Shown here: positions 1-13,840 of the stretch, piece after piece
Layout of the letters: every line of letters begins with the position of its first letter
Position numbering within the stretch: the stretch's first letter is position 1
Assembly: GCA_016714645.1 (NCBI GenBank)
Contig: JADKCI010000001.1
Coordinates: 1,240,001 to 1,304,000, forward strand
Direction of reading: 5' to 3'
Length of the DNA stretch: 64,000 bases
From: Chromatiaceae bacterium
Lineage (GTDB): Bacteria; Pseudomonadota; Gammaproteobacteria; Chromatiales; Chromatiaceae
Translations under genes and position numbers: made by a program
Notes under the pieces: model-generated
The model's input: the letters and a program-made list of their open reading frames with translations, nothing else
Told to the model about the DNA's origin: nothing
The model's database searches: none

Positions 1-1
1 C

Positions 2-474
2 GACGTGGCGGGACTGGCCGGCGCCCATAGCACCGAATTCAACGCCGCGACCCCCCACCCGGTCATAGCCCTCATCACCGAGTGGCAGACGGAGGAGGGC
101 CAGATCGAGCGGCGCGGCCAGGACACCGACCTGGGCGGCACCATGCGCCTGGGTGGCCAGACCTGTCGTCTGGAGCCGGGCAGCCTGGCGCGGGCTGTCT
201 ATGGCCAGCCCCAGGTCCGCGAGCGCCACCGCCATCGTTACGAGTTCAACAATCGCTATCTGGACCCCTTGAAGGACGCGGGCCTGCGCTTCTCCGGCTG
301 GTCCCTGGACGGTCGCCTGGTGGAGATGGTGGAGATCCCCGATCACCCCTGGTTCATCGCCTGCCAGTTCCATCCCGAGTTCACCTCGACCCCGCGCGAT
401 GGCCATGCGCTCTTCACGGGCTTTATCCGCGCCGCCCTCGAATACCAGGGTGCGGCGGCCGGGAAGGACGCCTG

Positions 475-475
<1 letters not shown>
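2..475 (+). CDS. pyrG: CTP synthase, C-terminal part (5' end outside the window)
   Basis: This is the last 157 residues of CTP synthase, which aminates UTP to CTP using glutamine. The frame is open to the left edge, so the synthetase domain and most of the class I glutamine amidotransferase domain lie outside. The visible part has the family's late signatures: [10 protein letters not shown] near the start, RHRYEFNN in the middle, and the triad segment [16 protein letters not shown], with the His and Glu of HPE completing the amidotransferase active site. The stop codon overlaps the kdsA start by one base (TGATG), the usual gammaproteobacterial arrangement. Identification is firm; completeness cannot be judged here. 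Confidence 0.95.
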
Positions 476-2648
<2,173 letters not shown>

Positions 2649-2701
2649 ACCCGACCTGCCGGCGCCTGACCGGCGCCGGCGAAACCTGATTCCGGTCGCC
2701 C

Positions 2702-3433
2702 ATGCGCATCCTGATTTTTGTCCTGCTGCTGTTGCTTGGCTGGCTCCAGTACCGCCTCTGGGTGGGCGAGGGCAGCCTGGCGGAGGTAGCCGCCCTGCGC
2801 CACGAGATCCTGGCCCAGGGCGAGGAATTGGAAAAGCTGCGCACCCGTAACCGCCGCCTGCAGGCCGAGGTGGAAGATCTACGCCAGGGCCAGGATGCCC
2901 TGGAGGAGCGCGCCCGCAGTGAATTGGGGATGATCAAGGAGGGGGAAATCTTTCTCCAGGTCATAGAGCCGCAAACGCCGATGCCCCTGGCTCGGGAAGA
3001 AGGCAAGGCCAGGTTCCCGGCTGGGACGGCCAAGGTTCCCCAGGCTGCCTCCAGCCTGGGCCCCACGCCGGCGACCAAGTCCGAGGCTAAGCCCGAGGCT
3101 AAGCCCGAGGCTAAGCCCGAGGTCAAGTCCGAGGTCAAGTCCGATTCGAAGCCCGAGGCCAAGTCCAAACCCGAGCCGAAACCGGCGTCCAAGCCCGAGG
3201 TTAAGTCGGGGACGAAGCCTGTATCCAAATCCGAGTCGAAGTCCTCACCCAAGCCCGAGGCGAAGTCGGCACCTAAGTCGGCACCTAAGCCGGAGTCCAA
3301 GCCCAAGCCCGAGGCAAAGCAGGCGCCCAAGCCTAGGTCTGAGTCGAAGCCCGCACCGAATCCCGAGTCCAAGCCGGCCGCCAAGCTCGAGTCCAAATCC
3401 CCGCCTATGTCCGAGTATAAGGCCGGTGACTGA
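2702..3433 (+). CDS. ftsB: cell division protein FtsB with a long Lys/Pro/Glu/Ala-rich C-terminal tail
   Basis: FtsB is a bitopic divisome protein that forms a coiled-coil complex with FtsL and FtsQ and helps activate septal peptidoglycan synthesis. Residues 2-20 form the membrane segment, about 28-75 a coiled coil (EVAALRHEILAQGEELEKLR), followed by the conserved periplasmic ELGMIKEGEIFLQVIE. Typical FtsB ends there, near 95-105 residues. This one runs to 243, the last ~140 being degenerate repeats of the type KPEAK, KSE and KPES. The 8-bp overlap with ispD keeps the usual ftsB-ispD order, so the tail is in frame and not a read-through artefact. Function of the tail is unknown. Confidence 0.93.
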   Translation: MRILIFVLLLLLGWLQYRLWVGEGSLAEVAALRHEILAQGEELEKLRTRNRRLQAEVEDLRQGQDALEERARSELGMIKEGEIFLQVIEPQTPMPLAREEGKARFPAGTAKVPQAASSLGPTPATKSEAKPEAKPEAKPEVKSEVKSDSKPEAKSKPEPKPASKPEVKSGTKPVSKSESKSSPKPEAKSAPKSAPKPESKPKPEAKQAPKPRSESKPAPNPESKPAAKLESKSPPMSEYKAGD

Positions 3434-4133
3434 AGCCGCCTGTTGGGCACTGATCCCCGCCGCCGGGGCCGGCCGGCGCATGGGCGCGGCCATCCCAAAG
3501 CAATACCTGGACCTGGCGGGTCAGCCGGTGCTCGAATACAGCCTGCGGCTCTTTCTGGACCATCCACGGATTCGGGGCCTGGCGATCGCCCTGGACGCGG
3601 CGGATGAGCGCTGGGAGGCACTGCCCTCGGCACATCATCCCGCCATAATCCGCGTCACCGGTGGCGCCGAGCGGTGTCATTCGGTCCTAAATGCCCTGGA
3701 GGCCTTGGCGGGGCGTGCCCGGGAGGACGATTGGGTGCTGGTCCACGACGCCGCCCGGCCCTGTCTTCGGCGCGAGGACCTGGATCTGCTCATCTCAACC
3801 CTGGAACATCACCCCGTCGGTGGCCTCCTCGGGGTCCCGGTCCGGGATACCATGAAGGCCGCGAACGCCCGTGGCGAGGTCTTGAACACCGTGTCCCGCG
3901 CGGGTCTCTGGCATGCCTACACGCCCCAGATGTTCCGCCTGGGGCCCCTGCGCCAGGCGCTGCGTCAGGCCATCGCGGCGAGCCAACTGGTGACGGATGA
4001 CGCCAGCGCCCTGGAGATCGCCGGCTTCCAGCCCCTGCTGGTGGCGGGCCATGCCGATAACATCAAGATTACCCGCCCCGAGGACCTGGCCTTGGCTCAT
4101 TTCCATCTGTTGAAACAGGGACGGCTATGCTGA
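3426..4133 (+). CDS. ispD: 2-C-methyl-D-erythritol 4-phosphate cytidylyltransferase
   Basis: Third step of the non-mevalonate (MEP) isoprenoid pathway: transfers CMP from CTP to methylerythritol phosphate. The 235-residue product has the nucleotidyltransferase N-terminus LIPAAGAGRRMG with IPKQYLDLAGQPVLEYSL, the VHDAARPCL metal/CTP segment, the TPQMFR segment and the C-terminal VTDDASALE and NIKITRPEDL motifs. Translation starts at GTG 3426, inside the ftsB coding end (8-bp overlap), and the stop overlaps the ispF start by 7 bp. ftsB, ispD and ispF therefore look translationally coupled. Confidence 0.96.
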   Translation: MTEAACWALIPAAGAGRRMGAAIPKQYLDLAGQPVLEYSLRLFLDHPRIRGLAIALDAADERWEALPSAHHPAIIRVTGGAERCHSVLNALEALAGRAREDDWVLVHDAARPCLRREDLDLLISTLEHHPVGGLLGVPVRDTMKAANARGEVLNTVSRAGLWHAYTPQMFRLGPLRQALRQAIAASQLVTDDASALEIAGFQPLLVAGHADNIKITRPEDLALAHFHLLKQGRLC

Positions 4134-4618
4134 TTGGACAGGGTGTCGATGCCCATCGCTTCGGCCCTGGCCGACCCCTGGTGCTTGCTGGCGTCCAGGT
4201 GCCACACGACCAGGGACTGGAGGCCCATTCCGACGGCGACGTGGCCATCCACGCCCTCTGCGACGCCCTGCTCGGCGCCGCGGGTTTGGGCGATATCGGC
4301 CGCCATTTTCCGGATACCGACGCCGCTTACGCCGGGATCGACAGCCGTATCCTACTGCGCCGGGTTATGGCCTCCCTGGGGGATCTGGGCCTCGCCGTTC
4401 ACAATGCCGACCTTACCCTCGTCGCCCAGCAACCCAGGCTGGCCGCCTACATCCCCGCCATGACCCTGACCCTCGCCACCGACCTTGGCTGCCCCCCGGC
4501 CCGCGTCAACCTCAAGGCCACCACCACCGAGCGCATGGGCTTCACCGGCCGCGGCGAGGGTATCGCCGCCTTCGCCGTGGTGCTGTTGCGGGAAAGGGGC
4601 GATGAGGGTCCACAATGA
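4127..4618 (+). CDS. ispF: 2-C-methyl-D-erythritol 2,4-cyclodiphosphate synthase
   Basis: Next MEP-pathway enzyme, cyclising CDP-methylerythritol 2-phosphate with release of CMP; a trimeric zinc enzyme. The 163-residue product shows the zinc ligands in GVDAHRFG (Asp8, His10) and the HSDGDVAIHALCDALLGAAGLGDIG signature that supplies the third ligand. The C-terminal KATTTERMGFTGRGEGIAA binds the nucleotide. Start ATG overlaps ispD by 7 bp; the stop overlaps the following membrane-protein gene by ATGA. Confidence 0.97.
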   Translation: MLIGQGVDAHRFGPGRPLVLAGVQVPHDQGLEAHSDGDVAIHALCDALLGAAGLGDIGRHFPDTDAAYAGIDSRILLRRVMASLGDLGLAVHNADLTLVAQQPRLAAYIPAMTLTLATDLGCPPARVNLKATTTERMGFTGRGEGIAAFAVVLLRERGDEGPQ

Positions 4619-5238
4619 ATTACCGAGTCGTCAACCGCATCTGGCAGTCGGCGACGCTTTTCCTCGCTCCGCCGCTCATCGTCCTCCTCCTCTGGTTCAG
4701 GCCTGCGATGGACCTCTACCAGTGGCTCCTGTGCCTGCACCTGCCTTTGCTCATGCTCCACGAGGCCGAGGAATACGTGCTTGCGCCCATTGGGTTCAAG
4801 GAGTTCTTCAATCTCAAGACCCCGTTTGGCTCGAAGACCGACCCCGACTTCCCGCTGGATGACGCCTACGTTTTCCAGGTCAACATCCTGATCGCCTACC
4901 CGATCGTGATCCTCGGCGCAATCCTTGCCGGGGTAGCGCCCTGGCTCGGTTTCTCGATGATCTGGTTCGAACTCATCATCAACAACGCGACGCACACGAT
5001 CCTCTTCCAGGGGGCCAAGCCTTCCTACAACCCGGGGCTCATCACCAACTCCTTCCTGCTCTTGCCATACGGCATAATCACGCTGCTGGTGGCGACGGGG
5101 TTCTTCACCCCGCTCGACTGGGCACTCTCAGTCGTCATCGGCATCGGGATAGCCGCCATGCTCGGCCTCAAGACCCGCGGACGGCTGGCCAGGCTCAAGG
5201 GAAAACCTGGTTCAAACCACGGCATTGGCAAAGAATGA
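4615..5238 (+). CDS. HXXEE domain membrane protein of unknown function
   Basis: A 207-residue polytopic protein with about five hydrophobic segments (roughly 12-30, 37-50, 83-105, 108-125 and 150-180). Near residue 45 it has HEAEEY, the His-x-x-Glu-Glu motif that names the HXXEE family. Further on it has NNATHTILF and NPGLITNSFLLLPYG, also typical of the family, suggesting polar residues inside the membrane that could bind a ligand or metal. No biochemical role is established for the family. Its ATG overlaps the ispF stop by four bases, so it is co-translated with the isoprenoid genes, though I see no link in function. A basic tail follows the last helix. Confidence 0.8.
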   Translation: MNYRVVNRIWQSATLFLAPPLIVLLLWFRPAMDLYQWLLCLHLPLLMLHEAEEYVLAPIGFKEFFNLKTPFGSKTDPDFPLDDAYVFQVNILIAYPIVILGAILAGVAPWLGFSMIWFELIINNATHTILFQGAKPSYNPGLITNSFLLLPYGIITLLVATGFFTPLDWALSVVIGIGIAAMLGLKTRGRLARLKGKPGSNHGIGKE

Positions 5239-5282
5239 GGAAAATGGCCTAACTGCTCAAGTCTTTTCCCAAGGAGTAACCC

Positions 5283-5567
5283 ACGGCCGAGATCACCCCC
5301 TTCGATGTTGCCGACTACCTGGATAGCGAGGAAATGATCGCTGAATACCTTTCCGTGGCAATGGAAGACCCTGATCCGGATCACTTCCTACAGGCCGTGG
5401 GAGCTGTTGCCCGCGCGCGGGGCATGACCCAACTTGCCAAAGACGCCGGAGTTTCTCGCGAAAGCCTCTATAAGGCCCTCGCGCCTGGCGCCAAGCCCAG
5501 GTACGAAACGGTATTCAAACTCATGCACGCCCTTGGTGTTCAATTCAAGGTTCAGGCTGTCCCCTGA
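5283..5567 (+). CDS. addiction-module antidote protein (HigA-type repressor), probable ACG start
   Basis: Small DNA-binding protein of the putative addiction-module antidote family. It has the conserved N-terminal ITPFDVADYLDSEEMIAEYLS, then ARARGMTQLAKDAGVSRESLYKAL (helix-turn-helix) and a C-terminal VFKLMHALGV. The conserved N-terminus starts upstream of the first ATG (5334). AAGGAG at 5271-5276 is followed after six bases by ACG GCC GAG, where relatives would be expected to have ATG GCC GAG. The start has thus probably mutated to ACG; translation may be weak or begin at 5334 (77 residues). No RelE/HigB-type toxin gene is adjacent, so it is an orphan. Confidence 0.75.
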   Translation, partial: TAEITPFDVADYLDSEEMIAEYLSVAMEDPDPDHFLQAVGAVARARGMTQLAKDAGVSRESLYKALAPGAKPRYETVFKLMHALGVQFKVQAVP

Positions 5568-5670
5568 ATCTCAGAATAACTTTCCTCGTGAATCGCCCCA
5601 GAGATCGATCGCCAGAGGGGCACGGCGCTAGCAGGCCGTGCCCGGAACCCGTCGGTGAAGTAGCTAACGT

Positions 5671-6684
<1,014 letters not shown>

Positions 6685-6838
6685 CTACATGTTACGGATG
6701 GACCCCTGTCGGGTAAAGGATGGTCGGTTGGACCCCGGGGGTCGGGTGAACCGGCTTGGCATGGGCGCAGTTTCCAGGCAGGATGGCGGCATCGGCTCAA
6801 CCACCCCCGCCCCTATAATAGGGGGCTAAACGGAGGGA

Positions 6839-9313
6839 GTGAATTTGGCACAGGCGACTCGGGTCGGGCAACTGACCTTCAGTGATTATTTTCAGCGCGT
6901 GGTGCGCGAGGCCATCATGTGGTCTCTGTTCGCGGTCGCCCTCTTTCTGGCGGCCTGTCTGGTTTCCTATGCCCCCGAGGATCCGGGCTGGACCCACATC
7001 GAGCCGAGCAATCAGGTCCAGAATCTGGGCGGTCCCTTTGGGGCCTGGTTCGCGGACGTGGTCCTGTCGCTCTTCGGCTACTTTGCCTACCTGCTCCCCA
7101 TCGCCATTGCCTGGACAGCCTGGCTGACCTTGCGCGGCATGGACGACGAGGCGGAGACGCGGGTGCAACGCCTGGCCCTGCGGCTGCTTGGCTTTGTGCT
7201 CACCCTGGGCGCCGGCAGTGCCCTGGCGGGTATCCTGCTGCAGGGCATTCCCGTCCCGCTCCCGAATGGCATCGGCGGTGGTGTCGGTCAGTTGGTCGGC
7301 GGCAAGCTGGTGGCCAGCTTTCACCCATCGGGTGCCTCCCTGCTATTGGCACCCCTCTTCCTGGCCGGGATCACCTTCTTTACCGGCCTGTCCTGGCTGG
7401 CGGTGCTGGATGGCATTGGCTGGCTGACCCTGCTGCTGTGGCGGGCAGCTAACCAGTTGGTGCTCTGGTTCATGCGGCCGCCAATCGAGAAGGCACCGGT
7501 GCGGGCCCGGGAGCCGGCGGCCGTCGCGCTTCGCGAACCCGAATTGATCGAGGAGGAGGCTCTGCTGGATGAGGAAGACCTGATCGAGCTGGCCCGGCCC
7601 CTGCCCGTGGAGATCGAGCCCCCCTGCGAACCACCGGTTAAAAGACCTCACGTCAAGCCGGAGGCCAAACCTCAGCCCAAGCCAGAAGCCAAAGCCCAGC
7701 CCAAGCCAAGCCTCAAGGCCACCCAACCCAGTATCCCCCTCCAGCCCCCCGAACTGCCCCAGGATAAGGCGGACGGGGCCGAGCTATTGCCCATGGCCCC
7801 TCTGGGCCTGGAGAGTGAGTTGCCGCCCCTGCTGCTCCTGGACGAGGCGCGCCGCAGCGGCAAGGGCTATTCCAAGGACCAGCTTGACGAACTCTCGCGC
7901 CAGGTGGAGATCAAGCTGGCGGACTTTGGCGTCACCGTCCAGGTGGTCGCCGTTCACCCAGGCCCCGTGGTGACCCTCTTCGAGATGATGCCCGCGCCGG
8001 GGACCAAGGCCAGCAAGATCACCGGCCTGTCCCGGGATATCGCCCGGGCCCTCTCCACCGTCAGTGTGCGGGTGGTCGAGGTGATTCCCGGCAAGTCCGT
8101 CATCGGCCTAGAGATCCCCAACAACTTCCGGGAGACGGTGGCCCTGAGCGAGATCCTGGGTTCCAGCGCCTATCAGGATGCCAAGTCGCCCCTGACCCTG
8201 TCCCTTGGCACCGATATCTCCGGGCACCCGGTGGTGGCGGACCTGGCGCGCATGCCCCACGCCCTCATCGCTGGCACCACGGGCTCGGGCAAGTCCGTGG
8301 CCCTCAACGCCATGATCCTCAGCCTGCTTTACAAGGCCGGACCCCGCGACGTGCGCCTCATCATGGTCGATCCCAAGATGCTGGAGCTATCGGTATACGA
8401 GGGCATACCGCACCTGCTCACGCCGGTGGTGACGGACATGAAGGAGGCCGCCAACGCCCTGCGGTGGTGCGTGGCGGAGATGGAGCGGCGCTACAAGCTG
8501 ATGTCGCGGCTGGGGGTGCGCAATATCGGTGGTTACAACCGCAAGGTCGCCGATGCCCTGGCGGCGGGCCAACCTATCCTCGATCCCCTTTACAACCTGG
8601 CGCGGGAAATGCCCATGGACTCGCCGCCCGCCCTGGATCATCTCCCCTACATCGTCGTCATCATCGACGAATTGGCGGATATGATGATGGTGGTGGGCAA
8701 GAAGGTGGAGGAGCTTATCGCCCGCCTGGCGCAGAAGGCCCGCGCCTCCGGCATCCACCTGCTGCTGGCGACCCAGAGGCCCTCGGTGGATGTGCTGACC
8801 GGCCTCATCAAGGCCAACATCCCGACCCGCATGGCCTTTCAGGTGTCCTCCCGCATCGACTCCCGCACCATCCTCGACCAGATGGGCGCGGAGCATCTTC
8901 TCGGCAATGGCGATATGCTCTATTTGCCGCCGGGGACCAGCATCCCCTACCGTATCCACGGGGCCTTCGTCGATGACCATGAGGTGCATAAAATCGTTGA
9001 ATTCCTGCGCGCCCAGGGCGAGCCGGACTATATCGACACCATCCTCATGGACATGGGCGATGGTATCCCCGGCATCGACCCGGAGCCGCGCCCGGGTGGC
9101 GACCTGGAGGATCAGGACCCCCTCTTCGACGAGGCGGTGCAGATCGTGGTGGAATCCCGCCGCGCCTCCATTTCCGGCGTCCAGCGCCGGCTCAAGATCG
9201 GCTACAACCGCGCCGCCCGCATGATTGAGGAGATGGAGCGCATCGGCATCGTGGGCGCGGCCGAGACCAATGGCAACCGCGAAGTCCTGGCGCCCCCGCC
9301 GTCGGGGGATTAA
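6839..9313 (+). CDS. ftsK: DNA translocase FtsK
   Basis: Septal DNA pump that clears the chromosome dimer-resolution region and activates XerCD recombination. About four N-terminal membrane segments (residues 22-210) are followed by a charged linker (about 220-330) rich in [17 protein letters not shown] repeats. Then come the alpha/beta RecA-like motor with Walker A GTTGSGKS (about 479-486), Walker [13 protein letters not shown], and a C-terminal winged-helix gamma domain ([19 protein letters not shown]). At 824 residues it has a shorter linker than E. coli. GTG at 6839 abuts the GGAGGGA ribosome site, so TTG at 6845 (giving [10 protein letters not shown]) has better spacing and may be the true start. 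Confidence 0.94.
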   Translation: MNLAQATRVGQLTFSDYFQRVVREAIMWSLFAVALFLAACLVSYAPEDPGWTHIEPSNQVQNLGGPFGAWFADVVLSLFGYFAYLLPIAIAWTAWLTLRGMDDEAETRVQRLALRLLGFVLTLGAGSALAGILLQGIPVPLPNGIGGGVGQLVGGKLVASFHPSGASLLLAPLFLAGITFFTGLSWLAVLDGIGWLTLLLWRAANQLVLWFMRPPIEKAPVRAREPAAVALREPELIEEEALLDEEDLIELARPLPVEIEPPCEPPVKRPHVKPEAKPQPKPEAKAQPKPSLKATQPSIPLQPPELPQDKADGAELLPMAPLGLESELPPLLLLDEARRSGKGYSKDQLDELSRQVEIKLADFGVTVQVVAVHPGPVVTLFEMMPAPGTKASKITGLSRDIARALSTVSVRVVEVIPGKSVIGLEIPNNFRETVALSEILGSSAYQDAKSPLTLSLGTDISGHPVVADLARMPHALIAGTTGSGKSVALNAMILSLLYKAGPRDVRLIMVDPKMLELSVYEGIPHLLTPVVTDMKEAANALRWCVAEMERRYKLMSRLGVRNIGGYNRKVADALAAGQPILDPLYNLAREMPMDSPPALDHLPYIVVIIDELADMMMVVGKKVEELIARLAQKARASGIHLLLATQRPSVDVLTGLIKANIPTRMAFQVSSRIDSRTILDQMGAEHLLGNGDMLYLPPGTSIPYRIHGAFVDDHEVHKIVEFLRAQGEPDYIDTILMDMGDGIPGIDPEPRPGGDLEDQDPLFDEAVQIVVESRRASISGVQRRLKIGYNRAARMIEEMERIGIVGAAETNGNREVLAPPPSGD

Positions 9314-9320
9314 GCCTGAT

Positions 9321-10097
9321 ATGCCTTCGATAAGCATCAAGACCTGTCCCCAAGGGGTCGAACTGATCGCCCAGATCGAGGCCTGGTATGGGTCGAGCCT
9401 GGGGCGGGAGGTGGCGGCTCAGGAGGCGGCCTGCCTGGAGACGATGCTGGAAGGGATCTTTGGCCATTATCTCCTCCAGGTGGGTGGCGATGACGTCTTT
9501 CGCGAGGTGGTGGCGGGCAGCCATGTCCGCTACGCCATTTCGCTACCCCCCGCCTTTCATCGTGGCGGGCTGGGGATGCGGATCGCCGCCAGCCCGGAGA
9601 TGATGCCGATCGCCAGCGATAGCCTGGATGCCGTCTTTCTGCCCCACAGCCTGGACTTCGCGGCCGATCCGCGTCAGGTGCTGGGGGAGGCCGAACGGGT
9701 CCTGATCCCCGAGGGGCGGCTCATCATTCTGGGCTTCAATGCCTTGAGCCCCTGGGCGCTCCTGCGCCTGGTGAGCCCCGGGCGAGTGCCCTGGTGTGGC
9801 CACTTTCTGACCCGCTACCGGGTGACTGAGTGGCTGTCCCTACTGGGTTTTGATCTGGAGATGCAGCGGATGTTGGTGTTTCAGGCCCCTTGGGGCGGTT
9901 CCCGATGGTGTTCGGGCAGTCTTCTTGACCGGGCGGGCCGCCACTTCTGGCCGGCCCTGGGCGGTGTCTATGCCCTGCGCGCCGTCAAGCGCGTCTCCAC
10001 CCTGACGCCCCTGCGGCCTTCCTGGAAGACCCGCCGCAAGCTGCTGCCCGGCAACGCGGTAGAACCCACCACGCGCGGGTCCAGCCGCAATGTCTGA
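9321..10097 (+). CDS. class I SAM-dependent methyltransferase, YafS-like
   Basis: A 258-residue protein of the methyltransferase type-11 group. The central part has [41 protein letters not shown], the acidic-loop and strand-4/5 segments of a Rossmann methyltransferase. The usual glycine-rich motif I is weak (LQVGGDD, about residue 52), as in YafS relatives. It lies between ftsK and rnhA and overlaps rnhA by 8 bp; in E. coli yafS also sits beside rnhA-dnaQ, so the neighbourhood supports the assignment. Substrate is unknown. A basic C-terminal tail (residues 225-258) is likely disordered. Confidence 0.85.
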   Translation: MPSISIKTCPQGVELIAQIEAWYGSSLGREVAAQEAACLETMLEGIFGHYLLQVGGDDVFREVVAGSHVRYAISLPPAFHRGGLGMRIAASPEMMPIASDSLDAVFLPHSLDFAADPRQVLGEAERVLIPEGRLIILGFNALSPWALLRLVSPGRVPWCGHFLTRYRVTEWLSLLGFDLEMQRMLVFQAPWGGSRWCSGSLLDRAGRHFWPALGGVYALRAVKRVSTLTPLRPSWKTRRKLLPGNAVEPTTRGSSRNV

Positions 10098-10521
10098 CCC
10101 GGTTGAGATATTCAGCGATGGCGCCTGCAAGGGCAATCCCGGCCCCGGTGGATGGGGTGCCCTGTTGCGTTTCGGCGCCCTTGAGAAAGAGTTGTGCGGC
10201 GGCGAGTCCCATACCACTAACAACCGCATGGAGATGATGGCCGTCATTCAGGCCCTGGAGGCCCTCAAGCGGCCCATGCCCATCCGGGTCGTCACCGACT
10301 CCCAGTATCTGCGCCAGGGTGTCACGCAGTGGATGGCGCGCTGGAAGCGCAACGGCTGGCGGACCGCGAGCAAACAACCGGTCAAGAATCAGGACCTCTG
10401 GGAGCGCCTGGACCGGGCCCTGGCTGATCACCAGGTGGAGTGGCAGTGGGTCAAGGGTCATGCCGGGCACCCCGAAAACGAGCGCGCCGATGCCCTGGCC
10501 AACCAGGGCATCCCCCGCTGA
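10090..10521 (+). CDS. rnhA: ribonuclease HI
   Basis: Degrades the RNA strand of RNA-DNA hybrids (R-loops, primers). The 143-residue product keeps the catalytic acidic residues: Asp10 in [14 protein letters not shown], Glu48 in NNRMEMMAV, Asp70 in VVTDSQYL, and the C-terminal [15 protein letters not shown], with the His and the last Asp. The basic handle region ([20 protein letters not shown]) that grips the hybrid is present. It overlaps the preceding methyltransferase by 8 bp and is followed after 25 bp by dnaQ, the usual partner. Confidence 0.97.
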   Translation: MSDPVEIFSDGACKGNPGPGGWGALLRFGALEKELCGGESHTTNNRMEMMAVIQALEALKRPMPIRVVTDSQYLRQGVTQWMARWKRNGWRTASKQPVKNQDLWERLDRALADHQVEWQWVKGHAGHPENERADALANQGIPR

Positions 10522-10546
10522 TGGTTCCCGAGGACGGTAGTTAACG

Positions 10547-12546
<2,000 letters not shown>

Positions 12547-12560
12547 GAGGAGGGCGGGGG

Positions 12561-12593
12561 AAAAGGGTCCCTGGTCAGGTTGGCCAGGGACCC
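12561..12593 (-). terminator. rho-independent terminator for the small membrane-protein gene
   Basis: A perfect 10-bp stem (GGGTCCCTGG at 12565-12574 and CCAGGGACCC at 12584-12593) with a 9-base loop. On the minus strand it is followed by TTTTCCCC (12561-12564 and beyond), so it serves the minus-strand gene ending at 12614. Lacking a T run on the plus strand, it may end serS transcripts only partly. Confidence 0.75.
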
Positions 12594-12613
12594 GGTGATG
12601 GCTTGCGGGCCGA

Positions 12614-12799
12614 CTAGCGCACCATGGCGATGAGCAGGACGACCAGCCCCACCACCAGCGCCAGGGGGAGAATGACCGCCTGCCAGTCACCCTTCTCGGC
12701 CTTGGGGCCATGCTCCTGCCACTGCTGGTAGGACCGCCAGGCATAAAAGACCATCATGCCCATGGCGGCGGCCGCGATGATTTTCAAAAAGAGGTCCAT
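12614..12799 (-). CDS. small two-helix membrane protein, function unknown
   Basis: A 61-residue protein starting at ATG 12797-12799 (MDLFLKIIAAAAMGMMVFYAW); a TTG at 12823 would add eight residues but falls in the preceding terminator. Two membrane helices (about 3-22 and 41-59) flank a short charged loop SYQQWQEHGPKAEKGDWQ, giving a hairpin topology. It sits between serS (convergent) and the yccA-like gene (same strand, upstream) and has its own terminator on either side, so it should be an independent short transcript. I do not recognise the family. Coding status rests on the helix pattern and the flanking terminators. Confidence 0.6.
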   Translation of the reverse strand: MDLFLKIIAAAAMGMMVFYAWRSYQQWQEHGPKAEKGDWQAVILPLALVVGLVVLLIAMVR

Positions 12800-12824
12800 G
12801 ATCGGGGTCTCGGTGGGCCACAAG

Positions 12825-12847
12825 AAAAACCCCGGCCGGGGCCGGGG
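12825..12847 (-). terminator. rho-independent terminator of the yccA-like gene
   Basis: On the minus strand, CCCCGGCC, a two-base loop and GGCCGGGG are followed by TTTTT. It begins 28 bases after the BI-1/YccA stop codon, the expected place. It separates that gene from the small membrane gene downstream. Confidence 0.85.
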
Positions 12848-12874
12848 TCAAGGTCAGACATCAAGCCGTCATCA

Positions 12875-13546
12875 TCAGTCGTCGCTGCTCATGATCCCCA
12901 GGATCTGCAACAGGCTGACGAAGATGTTGAACATGTTCAGGTAGAGGCCATAGGTGGCCATGATGTAGTTGGTCTCACCCCCGTTGATGATGCGGCTGGT
13001 ATCAAAGAGGATAAAGCCGCTCATCAGCAGGATGATGCCACCGGACACCGCCAGTGACAGGGCCGGCATGGCCAGGAAGATATTGGCGATGGCGGCGATA
13101 AAGACCACCATGATGCCGGCGAAGAGGAAGCCGCCCATGAAGCTGAAGTCCTTCTTGCTGGTCAGGGCATAGCCGGACAGGCCCAGGAAGATGAGGCCGG
13201 TGCCGGCGAAGGCGGTGGCGATGATCTCCGGACCCCGGGGCAGGGCCATGTACATCGTCAGGATGGAGCCCAGTCCCAGGCCCAGCAGGCCAGTGATGCC
13301 AAAGATGACGCCGATACCGGCGCTGGAATCGGCGGTACGGGGCAGCACGAACATGCCCAGCACCATGGCGCCGATCACCGAGACCAGGTACATCCAACTC
13401 GGCAGGGCCAGGGTCATGGAAACCAGGGCCATGACGGCACTGAAGGCCAGGGTGGCGGACAGCAACATGTAGGTGTTTTTCAACACCTTGTTAGCGGAAA
13501 TGGCGCTCTGGGCGCCGCTCAGTACGGAGTATTGGGGGGTAGCCAT
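12875..13546 (-). CDS. Bax inhibitor-1 / YccA family membrane protein
   Basis: A 223-residue protein with seven hydrophobic segments between about residues 25 and 215, matching the BI-1/YccA fold (a pH-sensitive calcium-leak channel in structurally studied bacterial members). Family features include the start KVLKNTYMLLSATLAFSA, GGFLFAGIMVVFIAAIAN, and the C-terminal FILFDTSRIINGGETNYIMA with the two conserved acidic residues. In E. coli, YccA interacts with the FtsH protease. Start ATG has a GGAGAGA site upstream. It ends at its own terminator. Confidence 0.9.
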   Translation of the reverse strand: MATPQYSVLSGAQSAISANKVLKNTYMLLSATLAFSAVMALVSMTLALPSWMYLVSVIGAMVLGMFVLPRTADSSAGIGVIFGITGLLGLGLGSILTMYMALPRGPEIIATAFAGTGLIFLGLSGYALTSKKDFSFMGGFLFAGIMVVFIAAIANIFLAMPALSLAVSGGIILLMSGFILFDTSRIINGGETNYIMATYGLYLNMFNIFVSLLQILGIMSSDD

Positions 13547-13760
13547 TTGGCGTCTCTCCTGGGTTGTGAGTGGATCTGGAATCTGTCCAGCCTATGACAG
13601 TAAGCGATAAATGGAGTTCCGAAGGATACCGGTCCGGGTGGAAAAGGCAATTAAAGTCGCGTTGGCCTGGGGCGCCCCTTCCGGTATCCTTATCCCTGCC
13701 CGACATGTTGGGGGCTAGTCCGCTCCAATCCAAGCCGGGCCCCGCCAATCCCGGCAGGCG

Positions 13761-13808
13761 GGCGGAGTGGCCGACAGCGGTGGTCTTGAAAACCCGCGAC
13801 AGGGTTTT
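13761..13808 (+). pseudogene. tRNA-Ser-like remnant
   Basis: GGCGGAGTGGCCGA, then AGCGGT, then GGTCTTGAAAACCCGCGAC and AGGGTTTT follow the order of a bacterial tRNA-Ser(UGA): acceptor end, D-arm start, anticodon arm with TGA, and variable-arm start. The D-arm is shortened by about ten bases, and there is no T-arm, acceptor partner or CCA. It lies 32 bp upstream of the intact tRNA-Ser(UGA), from which it differs considerably. It looks like a truncated second copy rather than a folded RNA. Confidence 0.45.
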
Positions 13809-13840
13809 GTAAGGACCCGCGACCCCGGTAAAAAGTCATG

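Noticed and set aside
3060..3420. Repeats in ftsB as a minisatellite or CRISPR-like array
   Set aside because: Units are irregular codon-level repeats without spacers and stay in frame with ftsB through to the ispD overlap.
6814..6819. TATAAT upstream of ftsK as a promoter
   Set aside because: No -35 hexamer at 16-18 bases, so not listed as a feature.
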